From Tetradesmus obliquus (taxonomy: Eukaryota; Chlorophyta; Chlorophyceae; Sphaeropleales; Scenedesmaceae), in contig CP126199.1 in NCBI GenBank assembly GCA_030272155.1, forward strand, positions 372,001-436,000: a stretch of DNA of 64,000 nucleotides. Reading direction: 5' to 3'. The stretch's first letter is position 1. Each line of letters starts with the position of its first letter. A program made the position numbers and the translations under genes. The notes beneath the pieces are model-generated. The model saw nothing but the letters and a program-made list of their open reading frames with translations. It did no database searches and was not told the origin of the DNA. Below, in pieces: positions 1-13,400 of the stretch.

Positions 1-905
1 TGTTGGAAAAGCACGATGGACATACGAATACCAGCAATCTTTACTACCAGTTCGCTCAAAACCCAAAGCACATTAAGTGAGTCTTTCACTACTCAGAGGC
101 ACCAGCCTGAAACCAACGGCTAGAACCTGGCCAGGTCTCCAAGGTCAGGCTCAAAGGGTTTGCAGTACATGAGACTGCCGAAGCAACAGCTGCGTTTGAA
201 ATGAGGAGATGCCGCGTCTTTCTGTTCTCACTCTCCTCAGGAATCTCATCTTACAGGCACGCTGATTGTGACACCAGAGGTGTTTGACCACTGCTCTGCA
301 GTGCAGTCCAGCATATCTCCAGATACATCAGACAACAACAGCGTGCAGCCAGGTGGAGCCATGCTGAGCATGCCATCACAAGATTGACGTATTGCTGTGC
401 TGATTCAACAGCGGGCTTGAAGGTACTGGTACCACACTGCAGCGCATGTGCTTGCACACTCTTCATGCCTGTTAGATCACCTGACAACGAAGCGTTCAAC
501 AATCAACCAGCTACTGCTGTTCTGCAACATGAAGTTGCATGTGTGACAGCATCAAGCGTTTGTACACAAGCAAATCATATGCATGGGCATGCAAACTTCA
601 CACCCAGCAGTTGCCTTACTCGACCCCTGCTGCTCTGCTGATGTTGCTGCTGCATGCCGTGCACGTCTGCTGGATGCAGGTCTAGACTTTGCAAGGCATC
701 CCTGTGAGCAGCAAAGCTGGGTCTGCTGTGCTGCGGCCTGCCTGGGGCTGAGGTGGCACCATACCCACTGCCAGCAAGCAGCAGCACCAGCAGCATCAGG
801 TGCAGCAGCAACGCCGAAGCAGCCACTGCCATTCCCGCTGCAGGTGCACTCAGCAAGGGAGCAACAGCTCCTGCACCTGTGCTGTGCACTGCTGTTTCTG
901 CTGGC
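1..905. other. left margin, no gene recognised
   Basis: No coding region with recognisable family resemblance was found here. The right part (about 640-905) becomes rich in CAG/CTG triplets and probably holds the 5' untranslated region or an upstream exon of the TBC-domain gene. The frame of that gene stays open upstream to about 753 without an ATG. Confidence 0.5.
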
Positions 906-1397
906 ATGTCTGCCATGGACGTCACCCAGCTGTCAGCACAGCAGCAACCACTTGATAGCAGCGAGCAGCAAAAGCAGCAGGCAGCTGAAAATACACTGCA
1001 GCAGCCCACACAGCAGTGTGGGGGTGCGGACTTCCTGCAAGAGCAGCCGCAGCAGCAGCAGCAACAGCTAGAGCTGCCAGCAGAGGAGCATCATGCACAG
1101 GTGGAGCAGCAGCAGACACAGCACCGACAGCAGCAGCATCCTCTGGATATGTATGGCTTCTCGCTTGCAGGACTCACTGAGCAGCAGCTGGCAGCGCGCG
1201 CAGCATGCGATGCGTACGAGGTGCGGCGGCGTGCCAAGTGGCAAGCTTATGTGGACAAGCAGCAGCTGCCTGAAGGCGCAGTGCTGAAGCGCTACTGCAG
1301 GAAGGTGAGACGCAGCACCGCGCACGCTTTCAACACGGCAGAAAACTTGCCTAATGTGTCCTGGCTGTATTGCCAGTGTGACCGGTACTCAGCTCGC

Positions 1398-1433
<36 letters not shown>

Positions 1434-3692
1434 CTCAGGGAGTCCCATACCAGCTGCGCGGCTGGGTGTGGTGGCACACCAGCGGCGCAGCCAAGGCAGC
1501 AGCCGCAGCGCCCAGCGGCCACTTTGAGGCCTGCCTGCAGCAGGGCCAGGGCCTGCACGCACTGAAGCAGATAGAGCTGGTGCGTGGCAGTGAGCGCTCG
1601 TGCCTCGCACAACCAGCAATCTGCATGGAACAGCTCGCATGCGAAGCATCGTGTGCAGTACTTGGCGCCCGATGACTTAGCCACCTGCCGTCACAGCAGC
1701 CATGCAGCTGTGGACTCCCGCAGCTCGATGCGCCACAAGGCACACACCATCCACCACACCTACACTGCTGTGTTCCAATACGGTGTGCTGTTGTGCTGCA
1801 TGCCCCTGGCAGGACCTGCCGCGCACCTTCCCCCGCCACCCCTGGCTGGCACAGCCTGAAGGCCAGGCTGCGCTGCGCCAGGTGCTCACCGCATATGCGG
1901 GCCACAACCAGAGCGTGGGCTACTGCCAGGTGCGGCTGCAAAGATAGAAGAAAGCTGCACCCCTGCCTCCAATTTGGTAAGGCAGAAGTACCAGCAGACC
2001 ATTGCAGCAGCTGCTTGCAGCTTTGCTTGCAGCTTTGCTTGCAGCTTTGCTTGCAGCTTTGCTTGCAGCTTTGCTTGCAGCTTTGCTTGCAGCTTTGCTT
2101 GCAGCTTTGCTTGCAGCTTTGCTTGCAGCTTTGCTTGCAGCTTTGCTTGCAGCTTTGCTTGCAGCTTTGCTTGCAGCTTTGCTTGCAGCTTTGCTTGCAG
2201 CTTTGCTTGCAGCTTTGCTTGCAGCTTTGCTTGCAGCTTTGCTTGCGCTGTGCTGCTCGTGCTGTGCTGCGGTGCATACTGCTGTGCGGTGGTCAAGTCC
2301 TGCAAGCTGTCTCCAGAGCTTGGCAGCCCGGGGGTCATTTCCGGGGTGGCTGAGCCGGCCTGTAATCAGCAGCAGAGCATGGATACCCCCTGAGTGGGCA
2401 GGTCTGCCGCGGCTGCCCACTCCTGCAAATGTTATCTATGCTGATGTTTTGCCTGCAGGGCATGAACTTCCTGGCAGGGCTGCTGCTGCTGGCCATGGAC
2501 AAGGACTGCGTGAAGACCTTCTGGCTGCTGGTGGTGCTGCTGGAGCAGGTGCGCGCCTGGCTGATTGCTTTGCTGGCTGCCGGGCTTGCAGGCAGTATGA
2601 TGCAGCCTCGTGTTGGCAAGAACAGTTTCCTTACAGAGCCAGCAGGTCACTTCGGCTGGCTGTGCAATCAAGCAGCGCAGCATGCCTCTCTGCTGTAAAT
2701 AGCGATCAACATGGGCGGCTGCTGCTGCTGCTGCTGCTGCTGCCAGGTGCTGTACCCTGGCACGTATGCACGCAACCTGGACGGCTGCCATGTTGAGATG
2801 GGCTGCCTCAGCCAGCTGCTGCAGCAGAAGCAGCCCAAGCTGGCAGCACACCTCCAGGTGGGGCATGCAACAGCTGCTTGCTGAACACGGGTGGGGCTGC
2901 TCACTGCTTGACACTGGCAACAACCAGAACAACCTCTATGCCAGCCTGCATGCTTGTGAGCTGAAACTCATGGCACACCTCTGTTGTACATGCAAAGATC
3001 GTGGTGGTTGCCTACTTGCCAGCAGCCAAACCTCGAAAGGCTGCTGCTGACCCTGCAAAAACGCTCAACACAGTGTGCATGGCACGCAAGCCCTGCTGCA
3101 GCTGACATACTCAGGCTGTCCCCCAAACTCTGTATGTCCTGCAGGAGCTGGGCTGCGAGGCGTCCCTGCTGGCCACCGACTGGTACCTGTGCCTGTTTGC
3201 CACCAGCCTGCCTGCTGAGACTGCTGCGCGCGTGTGGGACTGCCTGCTGCTGGAGGGCCGCAAGGTGCTGCACCGGCTGGGCCTGGCGCTGCTGGCACAG
3301 GCGGCACCGCTGCTGATGCAGCTGGACAATGCAGGTGCGCTGCGCAGATCTCTGCATGCTGGCTGCGCACGCTGCCTGGCTGGCAATACCTGCCATGACA
3401 CCTGCAGGAATCTGCCCAGAATGTGCATGCCGGTGCTGTGCCAGATGCTTGCTGAGGCCTTGCTTGCATCGTGTTTTTTTTTGGCGCATGTTACGCTGTG
3501 GCGCACCTGCCTCCGTTACTGCTGCTGCTGCCAGGCGAGGTGCTGCGCGGCATGAAGCAGTTTGCTGCTGGCTGCCATGACAGGGATCAGCTGATGTCAG
3601 CCGCCTTCAACAGCATTGGGGGCTTGCCACGCGCACGCATTGCCAAGATCCAGAAAGCAGAGGAGAAGCGGGTGCGCGTTGCCAGCTGCTAA
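906..3692 (+). CDS. TBC-domain Rab GTPase-activating protein
   Basis: Seven exons fit in phase: 906-1304, 1439-1579, 1813-1929, 2459-2548, 2747-2857, 3145-3334, 3535-3692. TBC proteins speed GTP hydrolysis by Rab GTPases in vesicle traffic, using an Arg finger and a Gln finger. The domain begins with GVPYQLRGWVWWHTSGA in exon 2. The IxxDxxR motif (IELDLPRTFP) is made by joining exons 2 and 3, which supports that junction. The YCQ Gln-finger motif ends exon 3 and GMNFLAG begins exon 4. Later TBC blocks (ATDWYLCLFA, ARVWDCLLLEG) are in exon 6. The N-terminal third is Gln-rich low complexity. The start at 906 is the first in-frame ATG; an upstream exon is possible. The Rab target cannot be told. 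The gene is convergent with histone H2A. Confidence 0.85.
2013..2246 (+). repeat. 12-bp minisatellite in intron 3 of the TBC gene
   Basis: About 19.5 nearly perfect head-to-tail copies of GCTTGCAGCTTT lie between the exon ending YCQ (1929) and the exon starting GMNF (2459). Every unit contains a pyrimidine-rich stretch followed by TGCAG, resembling a 3' splice acceptor. Because 12 is a multiple of three, open frames run through the array on both strands; these are artefacts of the repeat. Copy homogeneity suggests recent expansion. Confidence 0.95.
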
Positions 3693-4419
3693 GTTTGACG
3701 GGGTCGACCTACTGCTGAATCAGCGTATTGTGCGCACTATAATACAGCCTGCTGCTGATGCATGACAGCGCGCTGCATTGTGAAGCAGACAGCACACATG
3801 CATGTATGCCATATATGACAGAAGAGGCGGGATCTCTGCCACTGGTTGGCAAGCATCTGGCAACTGAGTGTTGATTGTTACTGCTGCCGCCTCTGCTGTG
3901 CCGCTGCTGCAGGTCTCTGCAATGCTGGCTGCTCGTGCTGCCAAACAGAGCCAACCGTAACATCTGTCTAATCGGGCAAGCTGGCGGATGAAGCAGATGG
4001 CAGCATGCCAAACTGTGACAGTTAGAACATTGTGCTTAGACCTTGCAGCAGCAGCAGGAGTGTGCTGCATCTCAACAACTCTGTTGCAATAGTGTTGCTA
4101 GCATGCTGCCTGACTTGTAACACAATGCAGATGCTGCTAATGATGGCAGCCATGACAGTGTGCAGCACGTTATCCATGAAGTTCGGACCAGATATATGTT
4201 ACGGTAAAGGATTTTGTTGATGTTATGCAATGGATGGTGTGCAATCTATGCAATAACCATTGCAGGCTGAGGAGTAAAGAGTCCCATAGCTGCCAACTCT
4301 GGCGTGTGTCACTGATGTTTGGATAACCCATTTCAGCTGTGTCAACATGTTATCAACATGCAGATCCTGCACATGATTTAGTACATGTCCGCAGCCAGAC
4401 TCACAAACACAAGCCATGG
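3693..4419. other. intergenic, between convergent TBC and H2A genes
   Basis: This should hold the 3' untranslated regions of the TBC gene and the trailing flank of H2A. I see no gene, tandem repeat or RNA structure of note. The histone inverted repeat begins at the right edge of this stretch. Confidence 0.5.
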
Positions 4420-4453
4420 CTTTCCCGTCAGGTTGGTGGTGTTGAGAAACACC
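4420..4453 (-). terminator. histone 3' stem-loop and GGAAAG box, H2A copy 1
   Basis: On the minus strand, GGTGTT-TCTC-AACACC (4438-4453) forms a 6-bp stem with a 4-nt loop. It is followed after 12 nt by GGAAAG (4420-4425). It lies about 60 bases past the H2A stop. The geometry (6-bp stem starting GG and ending CC, 4-nt loop, then ACCA) matches the replication-dependent histone mRNA 3' element; the stem sequence is the volvocine-algal kind rather than the animal one. Confidence 0.85.
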
Positions 4454-4511
4454 AGTTTGTTGTTGCACTGAGGCAGGTGTGCCTCAGGCCGGGTCAGCAG
4501 CAGGTGGCTGC

Positions 4512-4901
4512 TTACTCAGCTGCAGCCTCGCCCTTCTTGGACTTCTTGGGCAGCAGGTGGGTGTGGATGTTGGGCAGCACACCACCGCTGGCAATGGTCA
4601 CAGTGCCCAGCAGCTTGCTCAGCTCCTCATCGTTGCGGATGGCGAGCTGGATGTGGCGGGGGATGATGCGGTTCTTCTTGTTGTCGCGGGCAGCATTGCC
4701 TGCCAGCTCCAGCACCTCAGCTGCCAGGTACTCCAGCACGGCTGCCAGGTACACGGGTGCACCAGCACCGATGCGCTCGGCATACCTGCCCTTCTTCAGG
4801 TAGCGGGCCAGACGACCCACAGGGAACTGCAGGCCGGCCTTGGAGCTGCGAGACACAGCCTTGCCCTTGGCCTTGCCTGCTGCCTTGCCACGTCCAGACA
4901 T
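4512..4901 (-). CDS. H2A: histone H2A, copy 1
   Basis: Intronless, 129 residues. It forms the core nucleosome dimer with H2B. The start [15 protein letters not shown], the [16 protein letters not shown] segment, the acidic patch residues around [10 protein letters not shown] and the [16 protein letters not shown] segment are all present. The tail ends KKGEAAAE, with no SQ(E/D) motif and no plant SPKK repeats, so it is neither H2A.X nor a plant H2A.W type. It is divergent with H2B, sharing a promoter of about 294 bp, with a TATA box 76 bp upstream. The protein is identical to the second copy at 20166-20555. Confidence 0.98.
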   Translation of the reverse strand: MSGRGKAAGKAKGKAVSRSSKAGLQFPVGRLARYLKKGRYAERIGAGAPVYLAAVLEYLAAEVLELAGNAARDNKKNRIIPRHIQLAIRNDEELSKLLGTVTIASGGVLPNIHTHLLPKKSKKGEAAAE

Positions 4902-5195
4902 GATTGCTGTTCGTTGTTATGAAAGAGAAACAAAGAGTGTTTGAGTGAGGTTGATTACCTTTGCTGCACACTGAGGATTATATACGCAGCAGCAATCGCT
5001 GGCAGTCGAGCGGGCGCTTTTGGTGAATCGACCTCAGCTCTGAGTTCGACCGGTGAGTTGAGTGCGACCGACTCTTGCCTCACCTCTGCAGCTCGTGAAG
5101 CCATATATAAGCCAAAGCTGTTGTTGAGGAACACCACAACACTCATTGCTCACAATACGTACACTTTGACCTCGGGTCAACAACCGCAGTTCGAA
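4902..5195. promoter_or_regulatory. divergent H2A-H2B promoter, copy 1
   Basis: A single spacer serves both genes. TATA boxes lie at 4977-4984 (minus, for H2A) and 5104-5110 (plus, for H2B), each 75-90 bp from its ATG. Between them are repeated TCGACC and TGAGTTGAGT-type elements in both orientations (about 5030-5075), candidates for the S-phase control element. The layout recurs in the mirror copy at 19871-20165. Confidence 0.8.
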
Positions 5196-5561
5196 ATGGC
5201 ACCCAAGGCAGCAGAGAAGGCTCCGGCCAAGGCCCCCGCCAAGAAGACCACCGACGGCAAGGCCAAGAAGAAGAAGATCAGCAAGGCTGAGACCTACAAA
5301 ATTTACATCTACAAGGTGCTGAAGCAGGTGCACCCCGACACCGGTATCTCCTCCAAGGCCATGTCCATCATGAACTCCTTCATCAACGACATCTTCGAGA
5401 AGATTGCCGGTGAGGCCAGCAGGCTGGCTCGCTACAACAAGAAGCCCACCATCACCTCCCGCGAGATTCAGACTGCCGTGCGCCTCATCCTGCCCGGCGA
5501 GCTGGCCAAGCACGCCGTGTCTGAGGGCACCAAGGCCGTGACCAAGTTCACCTCCGCCTAA
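5196..5561 (+). CDS. H2B: histone H2B, copy 1
   Basis: Intronless, 121 residues, core nucleosome histone. The Lys/Ala/Pro-rich tail [17 protein letters not shown] is followed by the histone fold ([52 protein letters not shown]) and the C-terminal [11 protein letters not shown], which carries the Lys ubiquitinated in other eukaryotes. The open frame extends upstream of this ATG, but the ATG at 5196 gives the canonical start and sits 86 bp after the TATA box. The protein is identical to the copy at 19505-19870. Confidence 0.98.
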   Translation: MAPKAAEKAPAKAPAKKTTDGKAKKKKISKAETYKIYIYKVLKQVHPDTGISSKAMSIMNSFINDIFEKIAGEASRLARYNKKPTITSREIQTAVRLILPGELAKHAVSEGTKAVTKFTSA

Positions 5562-5636
5562 GCAGGTGGCTGGCTGTGGCCAGAGCAGGTCATGCCAGGC
5601 AGCTGCCTGCTGGCCTTGCTCAACAACCTCCAAACT

Positions 5637-5670
5637 GGTGTTTCTCAACACCACCACCTTGCCTGGAAAG
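5637..5670 (+). terminator. histone 3' stem-loop and GGAAAG box, H2B copy 1
   Basis: GGTGTT-TCTC-AACACC at 5637-5652, then 12 nt, then GGAAAG at 5665-5670. It lies 75 bases past the H2B stop codon. Confidence 0.85.
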
Positions 5671-7249
5671 ACTTCTGTGATCGCAAATGGTTGTGCAGTG
5701 TGCATCCTGCAGCAGTTGTGCAGTACCCTATGCAGCAGCACTGCCAGTTTCCAACAGCAACGCTGTTGATGCATACCAGTGCATGCTTGCTGGCAGCAGC
5801 TGTGCAAATGCAGTGGCAGCAACTGGAATGGGTGAGCAGCTTGTTCAACAAGCATGGAAATTCCAATATATATCATTTGCTGCCAGCAACAATGCAACTA
5901 CAGTAATCATCATCATCATGTTACCCATCAAGCCATGTTGAGTTGCAGACTCGCCAGGGTGCTGGCTAGCACTGCTAGAGCATAGCGCTAGTGACTGTGC
6001 AACAATGACAGTATGCCAATGGACATCTTGTTGATTGAGTCCATTGCAGTTTCTGTCTTCATTCACATTTACAGTGCCTTCTGGCATTGTATTTGGTGGA
6101 TGTAGGGTTGACCAGAGCATGTCCATCTGCACAACGTGCCGTCATTGCTGTGGCTTGATTGGCATCGACTTGATATGGCAAATGACGACTTCATACGGCG
6201 CGCAATTGTGTTTTTAAAGAAGTAAGAAGTAATCACAAGCCGGCGTGGACTTTTATCAAGCAAGCCACTGTACACACTCACAATACTGGTGCGCCCATCA
6301 GTGCACTGATCAGCGCTGTAGCATTGACGAGCATCCCTATGCAGTACTGGTAGCACAGCCATCTGACACAGTTCCACCAAGTTGTGCTTCATGAATGCTC
6401 CATGTTGATGCGCCGTCACTGGTCAGTAATTACCTGCAACGCCACTGAGGTGGATAGCCTGCTTGAAACCAGTTTTACTCTACAGCAGTGCGCCAGCTGC
6501 AGGCATGGTGCTGCAGAATGTTGTAGGCATGGGTAATGTTCTGTAAAATTGCATCCCAGCATCAGGCTATCTTCAACCCGTTACCATTCAAGCCACAGCA
6601 GCATCAGGCTATCATAGCCAGATGCAGGGATGCAAACGTGATGGCACCCAAACTGTCATATGAACTCCAAAATCCTTCTGCGACAAGCACTGCCAGTGCA
6701 TCATGATAGTTTCTGAAGCCATGGTTGCAGGCCCAGTTGGTGCTGTACTGCACTGCGTATTGCACACTGTGGCAAATGTGACAGAAAGCATCAGACATTG
6801 CAGCGGCAACGTTGTTGACAGAGGTATTGCAGTCAGTTGCATGCAAGCAGGCTACTGCTACATCCTAGAAGAAAACAGTAAAACGCAGTGTGTTGGCTTG
6901 TGTGATGAAAACCGCATACATTCACTGCACGTGTAGATGCTGTATGTGTGTGCAGGCCACGGCAGGCGATGCTAGTGACAATAGCAGGGATGCCGAGCAG
7001 AACGCATGACTTGAGACTTCGGGCCCACATAAACATAAGAATGAGAAGCATGTAATATAGCATTGTGCAGAGTGTGCTTCCTGGCACTCTCATCACACGC
7101 CATGCAGCTCAACGACAGGCTGCTAGTGCTGCCAGGCCCCAGACACAAACAATTGCTGTTCAGGCTGCCGTAATTCAGAAAGCGCCATGCACAAGATGAT
7201 GCTGACACAGCATACATTCAAGCATGCAACCGCTTATGATAGCGTAGGG
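5671..7249. other. H2B-H3 spacer, copy 1
   Basis: No gene recognised. Parts of this spacer match, in reverse orientation and with many differences, the spacer at 18105-19395; a clear matching stretch is about 5990-6130 against 19010-19140. It is about 250-300 bp longer than its mirror copy. A 30-bp segment at 5907-5936 recurs exactly at 45285-45314. A short phrase, GCATCAGGCTATC, is repeated near 6560 and 6602. Confidence 0.6.
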
Positions 7250-7283
7250 CTTTCCAGACAGGTTGGTGGTGTTGAGAAACACC
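7250..7283 (-). terminator. histone 3' stem-loop and GGAAAG box, H3 copy 1
   Basis: Minus-strand stem-loop GGTGTT-TCTC-AACACC at 7268-7283, then 12 nt, then GGAAAG at 7250-7255. It is about 80 bases past the H3 stop. Confidence 0.85.
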
Positions 7284-7363
7284 AGTTTGGGTTGTGCCTG
7301 TACAGCAACAGTACACCAGCAAGGTGCACAGCTGCTGCTCAGGCTGCTGCCAGGCCAGCAAGC

Positions 7364-8347
<984 letters not shown>

Positions 8348-8461
8348 GCAGCTTGGCTACCCCTGCCAGGCGCTGAGCAGCAGCTGGATGTGCTGGCGCT
8401 GCTGCTTGCTGTTTTCCAGCAGCGCAGTGCAGCCAGCTGGCTCACTCAACCAAACCAAATT

Positions 8462-8495
8462 GGTGTTTCTCAACACCACCACCTCACTTGGAAAG
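8462..8495 (+). terminator. histone 3' stem-loop and GGAAAG box, H4 copy 1
   Basis: GGTGTT-TCTC-AACACC at 8462-8477, then 12 nt, then GGAAAG at 8490-8495. Arm homology of the inverted repeat continues past this to about 8550. Confidence 0.85.
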
Positions 8496-10470
8496 ATGGT
8501 CTGTCTTCTGCTGTTTGTGTATTGTGTGCCGTGCATGCTCTGCTGTTTGTGTATTGTGTGTGCCATGAACACCTGGCGATGTTCATATGCCAAAAGCATG
8601 GTTGTCCTTTCCACCGCTGATACAACTGCTTCAGGCAGGTCATATCAATGCAGAGAATCACGTATGCTTCCCCTGACGTCTCGATTTCTGGTTACTACCT
8701 GTTAAATACCAGGCATGCTATGCTTGCTGCATGTTGCTCCTGTACACTGCTGCCACGAGTCGACACCAGTGGAGCACAGAGGTTTTGGCCTGGCCCAAAC
8801 AATCTTGCTGCCCATTTTTTCCCCAACACACCTGCAGGAGCAGGAGCAGGCAGTTCACTGGTGTTGGATGCTGGTGTTCCTCATCCTACATTGGTGCATG
8901 TGCACATAGCACGTGCTATGCCGGATCTTGAACATACATACATGCCGTGGAGTGCCTTGCAAGCTGCAACCAGCTTTTTTTGGCATCCGGCACGGCACCA
9001 CTGGCAGCGCCAGCAGCGCTGCTCTGCTTCAATGAAGGAGTGTCTGAAGACACCTGTGTTTGCATGCGCAGTGCGGTCAGTGTGGCTTTTCACTGTCGTC
9101 ATAACTGCATCGCCCTGACCCTGCAGCCGAGCAGCATGTCAGTGCAGGGTGGAGTCCCTTCCCGGAAGGCTGCCAGCCAGGCGACTGCTCTTCTGTTGAC
9201 CATCCCGCTGTTGTGACAGTTATCGTTGTGACAAACGCCAAGGCATTCGGTGGATGACAAATAGTTCCTGGACCAGGTGCTCGGCACTGCGTGACCGGAC
9301 CAGGTGCCCGGCACTGCCGGCAGTTGGCTGCCAGTTCCTATGCCATCACCCATTCTTTGCTTGCTTCAGGTTGCTCCCTTCAATGTCAAGTCATTTCTTC
9401 AGATTTCAAGGTGCGTGTGTGCAGGCCTTGACCTACTGCTTCCTTCAGGTTGATGTGGAACTTCTACAGGCCTTGAAGGCCTGCTGCATGCCAGCGCCTG
9501 CACCTTGAGGCGCTGCTCTCTGCTTGTCATCAGCGCTGCCAGCATCATGTCCGTTCACCGGCCAGTTTCACTGGCCCCGGCCCTACTCTGCAAACCTTCC
9601 AGATACATGCGTAACCCAGTTGCACAGCCAGGTATGAGTCATGTATTGCAGTCATGACCTGCCAGCCTGTGTGTGCAGCTGGTCACCAGTGACATGTAGC
9701 TACAGGGTTGCTTGCCTACCACACAGTGTGCGCAGGAATGGGGTGGAAGGGCTGGAACTCACAGTGCTTGAAAGCCTCTGGGTGTTCAACACCCGTAAAA
9801 GTTTTACGGCATGCATTGTGCAGTATTCACTTCAGTATGTAACCGAGCGCCATGCACCTGTCACAGGTGCCACAGTGTGGCACCAGTGCCACAACCCAGC
9901 AGGAGCAGGATGGCAGAGAGATGTTGGCACAACGTAGCTGTCAGTAGCAGTCACAAGGAGGCTGGTTTTACACTTTCAATGATGCATCAGCAACTCGTGG
10001 TGTACATGGACATGGCAAGTTTGCCCTGCCGGTTTTGTCCAGCACTACAGGCTACTACCGGTACTGCTGTTGAGCCGTTGACGGCCAGTGCCTCCACATG
10101 TAAGATCATTCACGCAGATGGTTCAAACTTATAGCTACTAGTGTTTTTTGCAGGCGCAGTGCTTATGCCGTGTGATACATGATGAGGTGGAGAATTCGGG
10201 GAGGCAGCGCATCATCAGGCTGAGCTGGACTATGTGATGCTGACAATTCTCAGCAACATCAGATTTGACTGTTCAAAGCTGGTCCGGTAACATTGTGCAA
10301 TCACGTTCGCTGCGACGGCCCACTCCAGCCTGCCAGGCATCTTACGTGCTGAACCAGTTCATCTGCGTCGATATCCCTCACAAGCCCTGCATTGACAATC
10401 ATCAATGCTTTCATAATGGTTTGTCATTGACCGGATCCAGACCGCAGCAGCAGCTGTAGCAGTAGCAGCC
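8496..10470. other. intergenic, H4 to MGDG synthase
   Basis: No gene recognised over about 2 kb. A TCTGCTGTTTGTGTATTG phrase is tandemly repeated at about 8506-8563. A 25-bp phrase with GACCAGGTGC and CGGCACTGC is repeated near 9270-9320. The right end, with its TGTAGCAGTAGCAGCC run before the ATG, is probably the 5' untranslated region of the lipid synthase gene. Confidence 0.5.
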
Positions 10471-13400
10471 ATGGACCAGCAAGACGTGGCAGTGCCCACG
10501 CTGCTGCCCCCTCAGATTCCCAAGTTTTTCTCTAGCAACAACGGAAGCTACTCGTTTCCTCCTCCTAGCCCAGGTCAGGGCCCACCCCGCCTAGGCTGGC
10601 TGCCATGCCAGCAGCAGCAACAGCAGCAGGCAGACCACCTGCAGCAGGTTAGGCAGCAGATACGCAGCAAACCTAGCACTGGCAGCAGCAGACGAAGCAT
10701 ACCAACAGCCAGCAGAAATGCAAACTCTAGCTCATCATCCAGTGGCAGCAGCAGGGCCCCAATGGACATTGCCTGGAGAGCCATTGGCGGCGCTGGCATC
10801 GGCGCTGGCGCAGGGGGCTTGGTGAGTGTTGCTGTTAGCAGCTAGCACGCAACCGACAGCTCACGCGTGTGTATTATACTGGTTTTCTTAAGTATTCAAG
10901 CAACGGCATGCCAGTTCGCAATGGTGAACTGTCTGGAGAATGTTTGTGCCACTACGTAGCACACCCAGTAATTATGTCTGGAGAGAAGCAAGGAGATGCG
11001 CTTGCTGTGCAAGCCGATGATGATCAACGTAGCCTGTATACATTGCGCCTACACCAAAAACACAGCATTAGCGCAATGTGTTGCAAATGCACAGCAGATT
11101 GCTTGCTTCAGCGCAGGCCTGACAGCTGTCAGGCTGTTGCCGCCGCTGCTTTCTGCGTGCAGCAAAGCTCATATGCGCTGCAAGCAGCACCCTCCAAACT
11201 CTCTTGGTACGGTCGCTCTGCTGTCACTGCCGCCGCTGCTGCTGCTGCTGCTGCTGCTACCTTTGCTATGACCGGCACTGCTGCTGCAGTTCTGTGGCCC
11301 TTCCGATGCGCTGCAGCTGCGGCTGTGGCCGTTCCAGTCGCGCAGCACGCCAGCCGCGCGCGACAAGAAGCAGAAGACCATCCTCATCATGATGAGCAAC
11401 ACGGGTGGCGGCCACAAGGCGTCAGCAGAGGCGCTGAAGCAGGCCTGTGAGGAGAAGTACGGAGACAAGTACAGGGTGGGTGGCGGGGTGGCTCGGCCAG
11501 GACACGGCGGCATCAGCAGCAGCAGCAGCAGGAGCAGCAGCTGCGACGACAGCAACAGCCGCAGTAGCAGTTGGTTGGGTACTGCCATGGTGCAGCTTGA
11601 TTGAAGCAGCAGCATACAACAGCGGCGGCAGCAGTGGCATTGAATGATGCTGCCTTTCAAAATCCTGTGAACAAAGTTGCGATGGTGTTTTGAAGCAAGC
11701 CAGCATGCTTGGCAAAAGCAGGGGCGGCCTTTTCAGGGTGTGCCAAGATGACGCGCTATTTCAGTGTTTGAGATGATGAACAGAATGGCAATGAAGCACC
11801 CGCAACAAAGCAACAGCTTTCATCAGCATGGCGCTGAACACGGTGATATCGCCAGCTACACCAGTGGACGCATCAGCTGCAGCAGCAGCAGTGATGTTCC
11901 TGCAGCTAATTGTGAGTGCTGCTTCCTTGCTGGCATGCAAGCACAGCTGCCGAGTGGCTCACCACAGCCTCTGCAGGCAACATCCGACCAATGCGTGTGT
12001 CAACCCTCTGCTTCTTTATGTGCCCACAGGTGTTGATCGTGGACATGTGGAAGGAGCACACGCCCGCCCCCTGGAACACCATGCCTGACAGCTACTCCTT
12101 CCTGGTCAAGCACGGCATGCTGTGGCGGCTGGCCTACCACTCCATACAGCCCAGGTTCATCCACGTGCCCTACTTCTGCGCCATGCGCGCCTTCATTGGG
12201 AGGCACCTCGCAGCGGCCTTCGACCAGTGAGTGGCGGCTGTACAGCCGCACAAAGCAGCTGCAGTGACAGCAGCAGGACAGCCGCATTTGTGGCTTGGTG
12301 TTGATGCACAAGTTGCAGGATTGAACTGAATGTGCAGCAGAGCATGGCTGTTGGACTGCAATGGAACACCGGCTCGTCTTGCAATCCTGCCTGTCTGCCT
12401 GCGTGCCTGCTGCCGCTATAGAGTGCAGGTGAGCGGTGTGCCTGGTGCCTGCGTCACATCTCACAGCCGTTCACGACATGTTCAACTCATCAGCACCTGC
12501 CTGTTTACCATGCTCTCTGCCATTTCTTATTGATGCGCCGCAGCTACGACCCCGACCTGGTGGTGAGCGTGCATCCGCTGATGCAGCACATCAACTGCCA
12601 CGTGCTGCGCGAGCGCGCCAAGCGCCTGGGGCGTGCACGGCCCACGCCCTTCGCCACGGTGGTCACGGACTTCACCACCTGCCACAACACCTGGTTCTGC
12701 AAGGTATGCAGCTCTGCATGCTGACAGTCATGCTTGCTTGATATGTGTGTAATGGCGTGGGATTTTGAGTCCTGGATTGTGCGTGTTTTGTGATCTGGCA
12801 ATTCTGGCTCATGCGTATTGGTGTGGCGTGGCCGCCAGCACATGCGCAGCAACCTGAACCTGAGCATGGCAACAAGAGGCATCCCTTGCGAGTTACTCTT
12901 CTTATCATCACAGCAAAGCCATATCAATGTGCAGTGGGCTGCTGTCACTGACTGCTGCTGCTGCTGCTGCTGCTGCTCCGCAGGACGTGGACAAGTGCTT
13001 TGTGCCCACCGAGTTCTGCCGGCAGCTGGGGCTGGGCATGGGCCTGCGCGCCAGCCAGCTGGTGCTGTACGGGCTGCCCATACGGCCCATCTTCAGCAAG
13101 CGCCTGCCAGGCAGGACCCAGCTGCGCAAGAAGCTGGTGAGGGCAGCACGTGTGTGGGGAGTGTGGCAGCTGGGATGATGGGCTTTCGTGTGTGGCGTGA
13201 TGCGGGCTAGGTTATTGGAGGTCAAGCGTGCAAGGCTGGCTGGCTAGCTGGCTCTCCAGGCTGGTTTGTTGTGTTGGCACGTGCTTGCCGTGCTGCACAC
13301 CATGGTCAACTGTGTACATGCCTTACTGCTGCCTTCCACATTGCGGTGAGCGCTGTGCTGATGCTGCTGCGGCTTGCTTGCCTGCCTCCCTGCTCTGCCT

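Noticed and set aside
2013-2246. CRISPR array or coding repeat protein (CKQS, LAAL or KLQA repeats)
   Set aside because: Units are contiguous with no spacers, and the open frames on both strands come from the 12-bp period. The array lies inside an intron of a clear gene.
5034-5897. 287-codon minus-strand open frame across H2B
   Set aside because: It is the reverse shadow of the H2B gene and its promoter; the mirror copy shows the same shadow at 19361-20032.
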